Part shown: positions 58,809-64,000 of the stretch, piece after piece
Layout of the letters: every line of letters starts with the position of its first letter
Position numbering within the stretch: the first letter of the stretch is position 1
Program-made: the position numbers and the translations under genes
Notes under the pieces: generated by a model
What the model saw: only the letters and a program-made list of their open reading frames with translations
Told to the model about the DNA's origin: nothing
Databases searched by the model: none
From: JANNSX01 sp041397825
Lineage (GTDB): Bacteria; Pseudomonadota; Alphaproteobacteria; Rhizobiales; Hyphomicrobiaceae
Direction: 5' to 3'
Length of the DNA stretch: 64,000 bases
NCBI GenBank assembly: GCA_041397825.1
Contig: JAWKVX010000004.1
Location: 558,001-622,000 of the forward strand

Positions 58809-60563
58809 TCAAGCCGCCTTCTCAGTTACCGCGCCCGTCTCGAGGGCTGCGGCCTCGGCATCCATTCTCAACTCGCGGCGCCGGGCTGCCGACGGCCACA
58901 GGCCCTCGGGCTTCAAGCGCGTAACAGCAACGATGGCAAGGCCGTAGAATAGGTAGCGGAATTCGCCGAACTCACGCAGCATCTCCGGTAGCCCGATCAA
59001 CACCGCCGAGCCGAGCACGACGCCAGGCAAGCTTCCCATGCCGCCGACGATGATGAGGGCAAGCACGTTGATCGAGATGATCAGCTGGAAGGAGTGTGGA
59101 AAGATCGAGCCGACCAACACGGCGAAAATGGAGCCTGCAAAGCCGGCGAAGGCGGCGCCCAGACCGTAGGCGAGCAGCTTCACCTGGATCAGGTTGATAC
59201 CGAGCGCCTGCGCCACGTCCTCGTCGTCCCGGATCGCCGTCCAGGCGCGACCGAGCCGCGAGTTCTCCAGACGCCATGCGACGTAGGCCGCGAGCAGCGA
59301 GCCGAAGAACACGACGTAGAAGAGTGAAACCTGATCATTGAGAGGTTGGCCAAAAACGACCGGGCGGGGAATCTGCAGGATGCCCTGAGATCCGCCAAGC
59401 AGCGGCGCTGCCGCCTCCGACAGCACGATCACGCGCACGATCTCGCCAAGGCCCAGGGTCGCGACCGCCAGATAGTCACCACGAACCTTGAGCACGGGCA
59501 CACCGAACAGCACGCCGACGATGATCGAGGCGAGGATCGCAATCGGCATAGCCTCCCAATAGGACAGCTTCGCCCATTCCCAGCCAAAATTCTGCGCCAA
59601 CGAATAGGGATGATCCGCCATGAGCAGGGCGGTAACATAGGCGCCCACCGCGTAGAAGGCGACGAAACCCAGATCGAGCAGCCCGGCGAGGCCCACCTCG
59701 AGGTTGAGCCCCATGCCCATCAACACGAAGAAGCCGACCATCAGGAAGACCTGGCCGACGAAGTTGCCGCCATAGAGCGGAAACAGCCCTATGATGACCA
59801 GGGTCAGGATCATCAACGGCAGACGCAGCCGCGCCTCGGTTGCCGCCATGTCGACGCCGGCGGCGCGCAAGCCTCCCTTGAACGCATCGTAAGCCATAAT
59901 GCCTACGGCGCTCGCAACGGCCATGATGACGGCGCCTTGCAGCGTCAAGCCGGTGTATGTGTAGAGAAGATCGTGCAGCCACTTCGTCGCAATGTTGTTG
60001 ACGAGGATGATGCGGATCAGTTCCTGGAAGAGCCCGGCCATGCCCGCGCCGATCAAGGCCGCCACGACAGGGCGCCGCACCACGCGCGGCAACACGACAA
60101 TCAGCGCGCCGAACGCGCCGAGTGCCGCCCCCAGCGCGATGAGGGCAAGCGCGCCCAGTATCGGCGGCTGCAATCCGAAGGTGAGCAGCTTGAGCAGCTT
60201 GGGCTCCATGGCCACGAAAATGAAGCGCAAATTGACAAGGCTCATGATCACCGCGAGAGCCGCTCCGAAGACCGCCGCGATGGCACCTGCGACGGCCCCG
60301 CCGACGATGCACATGGCCGGACTCGAAAGCAGGCCACGCTGCGCCACCATCACTCCTGCAGCCAAAAGCGTGAAGCCGAGCATGGCATAGGCAAGGGAGA
60401 TGTAGCCAACGACGATGGAGCGCTCGGTGAAGATGTTGAGAACACCGACCATGCAGAGCGCCAGGACGGCTATGCCAAGATACAGCCCCGTCGAGCCGAC
60501 ATGCCCCCAGGGCGTCGCATCGTCATGGTCGGCCCTGCTTGCCGCAATGACATCCATAGCCAT
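58809..60563 (-). CDS. livM: LivM-family permease with long N-terminal membrane extension
   Basis: A 584-residue permease. The last 320 residues are a normal LivM domain (LLDLGFVAFYAVGAYVTALL, LKVRGDYLAVATLGLGEIVRV, GRAWTAIRDDEDVAQALGIN). The first 265 or so residues carry six or more additional hydrophobic helices not found in the usual LivM of about 330 residues (for example GYISLAYAMLGFTLLAAGV and ILGALALIALGAALGAFGA). A similar extension is known in some proteobacterial LivM proteins. It is 3 bases upstream of livG and 70 bases downstream of livH. Confidence 0.9.
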   Translation of the reverse strand: MAMDVIAASRADHDDATPWGHVGSTGLYLGIAVLALCMVGVLNIFTERSIVVGYISLAYAMLGFTLLAAGVMVAQRGLLSSPAMCIVGGAVAGAIAAVFGAALAVIMSLVNLRFIFVAMEPKLLKLLTFGLQPPILGALALIALGAALGAFGALIVVLPRVVRRPVVAALIGAGMAGLFQELIRIILVNNIATKWLHDLLYTYTGLTLQGAVIMAVASAVGIMAYDAFKGGLRAAGVDMAATEARLRLPLMILTLVIIGLFPLYGGNFVGQVFLMVGFFVLMGMGLNLEVGLAGLLDLGFVAFYAVGAYVTALLMADHPYSLAQNFGWEWAKLSYWEAMPIAILASIIVGVLFGVPVLKVRGDYLAVATLGLGEIVRVIVLSEAAAPLLGGSQGILQIPRPVVFGQPLNDQVSLFYVVFFGSLLAAYVAWRLENSRLGRAWTAIRDDEDVAQALGINLIQVKLLAYGLGAAFAGFAGSIFAVLVGSIFPHSFQLIISINVLALIIVGGMGSLPGVVLGSAVLIGLPEMLREFGEFRYLFYGLAIVAVTRLKPEGLWPSAARRRELRMDAEAAALETGAVTEKAA

Positions 60564-60633
60564 GAAGAAACCGCTCCTTAACCTCTCAAACCTCTAGTCC
60601 CGCTTGCGCTACGCGAGCGCGATCCCCGGAGCA

Positions 60634-61740
60634 TCACGCTCGCTTTCGGGCGAGCTTCTCGCCCATTAGGCCCGACGGACGGAAGACCAGCACCATGACG
60701 AGCAACGTGAAAGCGATCAAATCGCGAAGCTGGTGCGACGCGGGAATTCCGAATCCTTCCAGGAACAACGCGGGACCCATCGACTCCACGACACCGAGGA
60801 AGAAGCCGCCGATCATCGCCCCCGGCACGTTGCCGATACCGCCGAGCACGGCCGCGCTGAACGCTTTGATGCCAGGCAAGAAGCCGGTGAAGTGGTAGAT
60901 CTGCTTGTAGACAAAACAGTAGAGCACGCCACCGATGCCGGCCATGCAGGCGCCAAGGACGAAGGTGAAGATGATGACCTTGTTGGCGTCGATGCCCATG
61001 AGTGCCGCGGCATCGCGGTCCTCGGACACGGCACGCATGGCCATGCCCATTTTTGTCTTCTGCACGATCAGATAGAGGAAGATCATCGCCGCGATCGCCG
61101 TGCCAATGACCAGCGGCTGCACATAAGGAACGGGAAAACCGAACAGCTCGAACGAGCCCTTGAGCCACTCGGGGTCCGGATAGGAGCGCACGTTCGAGCC
61201 ATACATGCCGCGCGCCACCTGCTGCAGCACGAAGGAGGCACCGATGGCGCAGATGAGCGGGGCGAGGGTCGCGACATGCCGGAACGGCCGATAGCAGATG
61301 CGCTCGACGAGGAGCGCCGTCACCGTGCACACCGCCATGGAGAGCAGCATGATGGAAAGCATCGAGATGACGGGCCACTCATCCAGGAAGCCGCTACGGT
61401 CGAGGCCGCGCGCCAGGAAGAAGGCGGAGAAAGCCCCCATCATCGTTATATCGCCATGAGCGAAGTTGATGAGGCGGAGAATGCCGTAGACCATCGTGTA
61501 GCCGAGCGCGATCAACGCATAGACGCCGCCGATCGTCAGCCCGAACATGAAGAAGTCGAACCAGTGCTGGGTGTCATACGTCCCCTTCAATAGAATGAGG
61601 ACGGGTCCAACGACCACTACGACCAGAAGCAGGATTCGCAACGACCATAGAATCACTTCGACGAACGTGATTCGGTGGACACCACTGAAGAGGCCGCCGG
61701 AGCTGCCTGTGGCCCCCGTCGCGGCATTAGCTGCAGCCAT
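60634..61740 (-). CDS. livH: LivH-family permease
   Basis: A 368-residue permease with about eight hydrophobic helices. Recognisable segments are IALGYTMVYGILRLINFAHGD (the family's N-terminal block), RPFRHVATLAPLICAIGAS, and the cytoplasmic loop MRAVSEDRDAAALMGIDANK. The first 55 residues are an extension with an extra hydrophobic helix (VVVVVGPVLILLKG). It forms the channel with LivM. A stem-loop separates it from the binding protein gene upstream. Confidence 0.92.
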   Translation of the reverse strand: MAAANAATGATGSSGGLFSGVHRITFVEVILWSLRILLLVVVVVGPVLILLKGTYDTQHWFDFFMFGLTIGGVYALIALGYTMVYGILRLINFAHGDITMMGAFSAFFLARGLDRSGFLDEWPVISMLSIMLLSMAVCTVTALLVERICYRPFRHVATLAPLICAIGASFVLQQVARGMYGSNVRSYPDPEWLKGSFELFGFPVPYVQPLVIGTAIAAMIFLYLIVQKTKMGMAMRAVSEDRDAAALMGIDANKVIIFTFVLGACMAGIGGVLYCFVYKQIYHFTGFLPGIKAFSAAVLGGIGNVPGAMIGGFFLGVVESMGPALFLEGFGIPASHQLRDLIAFTLLVMVLVFRPSGLMGEKLARKRA

Positions 61741-61802
61741 GTCGTCTCAACTCCCCCTCGTGCCCGGCTACACCTCCGGCCAGGCCGACCTCATCAAGGC
61801 AA

Positions 61803-61831
61803 CCGGCCCTCGCGCTGTCGCGTGGGGCCGG
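61803..61831 (-). promoter_or_regulatory. Stem-loop between livK and livH
   Basis: CCGGCCC (61803-61809) pairs with GGGCCGG (61825-61831), and an inner CGCG pair (61811-61814 with 61819-61822) closes around CTGT. It lies in the 125-base gap after the binding protein gene. Hairpins at this place commonly protect the binding-protein mRNA and limit read-through, giving more binding protein than permease. Confidence 0.5.
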
Positions 61832-61865
61832 CTGCTGTCTCGTGGTTGGACCTATGCCAACATCA

Positions 61866-63113
61866 TCACTTTGGGTAGATCTTGATCGGGTTCTCGCCGG
61901 TCTTGAAGGTCGACGGATCGCCGTTGGTGAACTGGTAGACGGCGAAGTTGAAGGCGCCGCACTGACCATGCTCGTCGCAGTTCTGCGGACCGCTCATGCC
62001 GTCGAAGTCCTTCGTGGCGAAGGCGGCATCGCGCAGAGCCTTCCGGCCGATGTAGAGATTGCCGCCATCCTCGACCGCAACCTTCTCGATCGCCGCAGCG
62101 AGAACTGCCATGGCGTCGTAAGCTTGAGCGTGGAACGACTGGATCGGATCCTCGCCGTACTTCGCTTTGTACTTCTCGACGAACTCTGGATACTTCTTGC
62201 CGAGCACCTCAGGCGACACGTCGACGTTGGTGAGCCGCATGCCGACAGCCGCATCGCCCGCCGCCTCGAGAAGGCCCGGAGCCTGCACCGCGCTTCCGGC
62301 GATGAGGTTCGTGTCCTTCAGATCGGCGATTTCCGGCGCCTGACGCATGATCTGCGCGGATGGGGCCACGAAGACCGGGAAGTAGAGCACGCAGGGCTTC
62401 TTGGTACCGATCGAGGTGAGCACGGGCTTCATATCGACGTCGGTCGGGGCGATCGCCTCGGCGGCCACGACCTTGCCGCCCAGAGCCTCGAACGCCTTGC
62501 CAGCGGCCTCAGCGAGACCCTGGGTATAGGGCGTGCCGTCATGGATGGTGGCGAGCGTGTCGCACTTGAGCTCCTCACGGAACCACTTGGCGTCGTTGGC
62601 GCCTTGAGAGGCATCCGAGTAGATGGTCCGCATGAATCCATCGTACTCAGCGCTACGATCCGCAGCGGTCAGCTTCGGTGCCGTGCAGGCCGTGCAGATG
62701 TTCAGGATGCCTTGCTTCCACAGGATCGGGGCCGCCGCCGTCGTGGCGCTCGAGCAGGCGCCGCCGAGCACGCCGACAACGTTCGGAACGGCCGCGAGCT
62801 TCGTGCCAGCCGTCTGGCCGCCCTCGGCGTTACAGGCATCGTCCTCGACGATCAGCTGGATGTCACGACCCTTGATCTTGCCGCCCAGATCGTCGATGGC
62901 GATCTCAGCGCCGCGCTTGGAGTCGATGCCGAGCGCCGCGTCAGCGCCCGAGATGACCCAGTAGCCGCCAATCGTGATCGGTGCGCCTGCTGGAATCTCG
63001 ACGACGCCCAGTTCGTCGGTCACCGGGCCTTTCGTCTCGGCGGCCATCGCCGAGCCGGCAAAAAGGGCCGATGCCGCAATGGCGACCGTGCCCAGAGAGA
63101 ACCTAAACCGCAT
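61866..63113 (-). CDS. livK: Amino acid-type ABC transporter substrate-binding protein
   Basis: A 415-residue periplasmic binding protein (Leu/Ile/Val-binding protein family). A signal peptide (residues 1-24) precedes the mature domain. Recognisable blocks are AAEIAIDDLGGKIKGRDIQLIVEDDAC-like GAEIAIDDLGG, GVLGGACSSATTAAAPI, the ATIHDGTPYTQGLAEAAGK hinge region, and IGRKALRDA near the end. ATG 63113 is chosen because the signal peptide begins there, with GGGAGGAAG upstream. First gene of livKHMGF-SDR. Ligand unknown: aromatic or branched amino acids or related acids are possible. Confidence 0.9.
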   Translation of the reverse strand: MRFRFSLGTVAIAASALFAGSAMAAETKGPVTDELGVVEIPAGAPITIGGYWVISGADAALGIDSKRGAEIAIDDLGGKIKGRDIQLIVEDDACNAEGGQTAGTKLAAVPNVVGVLGGACSSATTAAAPILWKQGILNICTACTAPKLTAADRSAEYDGFMRTIYSDASQGANDAKWFREELKCDTLATIHDGTPYTQGLAEAAGKAFEALGGKVVAAEAIAPTDVDMKPVLTSIGTKKPCVLYFPVFVAPSAQIMRQAPEIADLKDTNLIAGSAVQAPGLLEAAGDAAVGMRLTNVDVSPEVLGKKYPEFVEKYKAKYGEDPIQSFHAQAYDAMAVLAAAIEKVAVEDGGNLYIGRKALRDAAFATKDFDGMSGPQNCDEHGQCGAFNFAVYQFTNGDPSTFKTGENPIKIYPK

Positions 63114-63270
63114 ATGCCGCTTCCTCCCATGTGATCGGCCGGCAATCCGCACGACGCTCCACGGTCGGTTCGCCTCGGTAAGGCAAACTCTTCGCGCCTG
63201 CCGCCAATCGATAACGAGATCGTGCCTTCTCACGGAGCGCCGTTTCTCCTTTTCAGAGATTGCATAATCA

Positions 63271-63282
63271 GACCGGCCGGTC
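63271..63282. promoter_or_regulatory. Palindrome GACCGGCCGGTC upstream of livK
   Basis: A perfect 12-bp palindrome, 2 bases after the stop of the partial SDR and 158 bases upstream of the livK start. Its ACCGGCCGGT core resembles TetR-family operators that control acyl-CoA and aromatic catabolic genes, so it may regulate the importer; alternatively it ends the SDR transcript. Confidence 0.35.
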
Positions 63283-63284
63283 AA

Positions 63285-64000
63285 TCAGTTGTCGACCGTC
63301 TTGGCGATTTGGCTGCCACCGAATACCTGCCCCGTCGGCATCACCTCGACGACAGAAACGTCGACATGTGCCGGCATCTCGAGCACCGAGCGAACCAGCC
63401 GCGCCATATCGGTCGGTTGAATGGCGTTGAAATCGGTGTAGAGCGCCGCCTCAGCCTTGTCGCGGGAGCCGAAATGGCTGTCGTAGATTCGCGTCTCCAC
63501 GCGGCCCGGCACCAGCACCGTAACCCGGATGCCCGTGCCGAGGACGTCCCATCTAATGCCTTCGGCAAAGGCCTGGACGCCCGCCTTGGTCGCCGAATAA
63601 ACGGCGAGTCCGCGACTGTTGATGCGCCCGGCGATCGATCCGGTGAAGACGATGTGACCGCGCTTGCGCTCGATCATTGCGGGAAGGGCGGCCCGCGTGA
63701 AGTGCACGGCTTGCGATAGGTTAATGGCAATAAGCCGGTCGACGGCCTCACGCGACACAGACTGAAGCGGGGCAAAGGCGCCGAGTATGCCGGCGTTGTT
63801 GATCAGAACGTCCGGCGCCACTTCCGCGATCAGGGCCTCGATCCGGTCGGTGTCGGCGACATCCATGGCATGGGGAATAGCTCCCATGCGCCCGGCGTGG
63901 GCTTCGAGGCCCGTCTCCGGCAGCGCGACCGCATGCACCTTGAGGCCCGTCGTCGAGAGGTCCTCGGCAATGGCAAGGCCGATGCCGCTCGAGGCCCCGG
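63285..64000 (-). CDS. Short-chain dehydrogenase/reductase (5' end outside window)
   Basis: The visible 238 residues are a classical SDR open to the window edge: GASSGIGLAIAEDL (cofactor motif) comes from the last bases, followed by NNAG at VLINNAGILGAF, Ser in IVFTGSIAGR and Tyr/Lys in AVYSATKAGVQAF, all catalytic residues present. An in-frame GTG at 63938 is not the start, because the cofactor motif lies before it. The substrate is unknown. Upstream of livK on the same strand, so it may be part of the same regulated region. Confidence 0.88.
   Translation of the reverse strand, partial: GASSGIGLAIAEDLSTTGLKVHAVALPETGLEAHAGRMGAIPHAMDVADTDRIEALIAEVAPDVLINNAGILGAFAPLQSVSREAVDRLIAINLSQAVHFTRAALPAMIERKRGHIVFTGSIAGRINSRGLAVYSATKAGVQAFAEGIRWDVLGTGIRVTVLVPGRVETRIYDSHFGSRDKAEAALYTDFNAIQPTDMARLVRSVLEMPAHVDVSVVEVMPTGQVFGGSQIAKTVDN

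Overview
The window is 64 kb of GC-rich, densely coding chromosomal DNA from a Gram-negative bacterium, most likely an alphaproteobacterium of the Hyphomicrobiales/Rhodospirillales type. The evidence is the lipid A-type acyltransferase, Do-like periplasmic protease, PotBC and Liv-type ABC transporters, a DinB with the N-terminal Cys4 ribbon seen in that class, and a CHASE2 adenylate cyclase. No rRNA, tRNA, insertion sequence, phage gene or CRISPR array was found, and no gene-free stretch exceeds 300 bases. It reads as the chromosome of a metabolically versatile amine- and amino-acid-using heterotroph.

Layout. 1-1606: the end of a polyamine-type ABC transporter operon (two permeases). 1612-6641: single genes (secreted vWA protein, yebC, TauD-type dioxygenase, dinB, terC) and a stand-alone diol dehydratase small subunit. 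6923-8803: arsenic resistance operon arsR-acr3-arsC behind a perfect inverted repeat. 8892-11825: Lrp/AsnC regulator divergent from an ornithine/lysine decarboxylase-family gene, then a drug/metabolite transporter, with palindromes and hairpins between them. 11870-18774: CHASE2 adenylate cyclase, DUF3307 membrane protein, a SulP-STAS-cyclic-nucleotide-binding fusion, NAD kinase and an SLT-type lysozyme-like protein. 18898-24160: polyamine catabolism (MarR regulator, glutamine amidotransferase, agmatinase, and divergently a PuuB-like oxidase and an M20 deacylase). 24170-30786: a tight five-gene operon (class III aminotransferase, two PYROXD2-like FAD enzymes, GcvT-like protein, methyltransferase). 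30977-40934: RTX-repeat protein, TfoX-N protein, a BesD-like Fe/2OG oxygenase coupled to an SDR lacking its catalytic Lys, DUF1801, transporter, acyltransferase, Do protease, EF-hand protein, a MoaD-like/BNR pair and a secreted unknown. 40972-55775: a large catabolic block. A fused large+medium diol dehydratase and a giant indolepyruvate ferredoxin oxidoreductase-type enzyme run leftward. Divergent from them is an operon of acyl-CoA dehydrogenases, a DauA-like D-amino acid dehydrogenase, three crotonases, two RidA-family proteins and an acyl-CoA ligase. 55802-64000: MOSC protein, an SDR with a complete LivKHMGF-type importer, and a partial SDR.

Working together, the right-hand half looks like one amino/organic acid utilisation programme: import by the Liv-type system, oxidation of an amino acid to an imine by the DauA-like flavoenzyme, imine hydrolysis by RidA proteins, oxidative decarboxylation of the 2-oxo acid to an acyl-CoA, and beta-oxidation-like steps. 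The left half carries a parallel polyamine theme (PotBC, decarboxylase, agmatinase, PuuB, amidotransferase, aminotransferase). The most unusual items are a coenzyme-B12 diol dehydratase whose large and medium subunits are fused while the only visible small subunit lies 34 kb away, a neighbouring adenylate cyclase and cNMP-binding SulP transporter, the five-gene amine operon, and the oxygenase-SDR pair.
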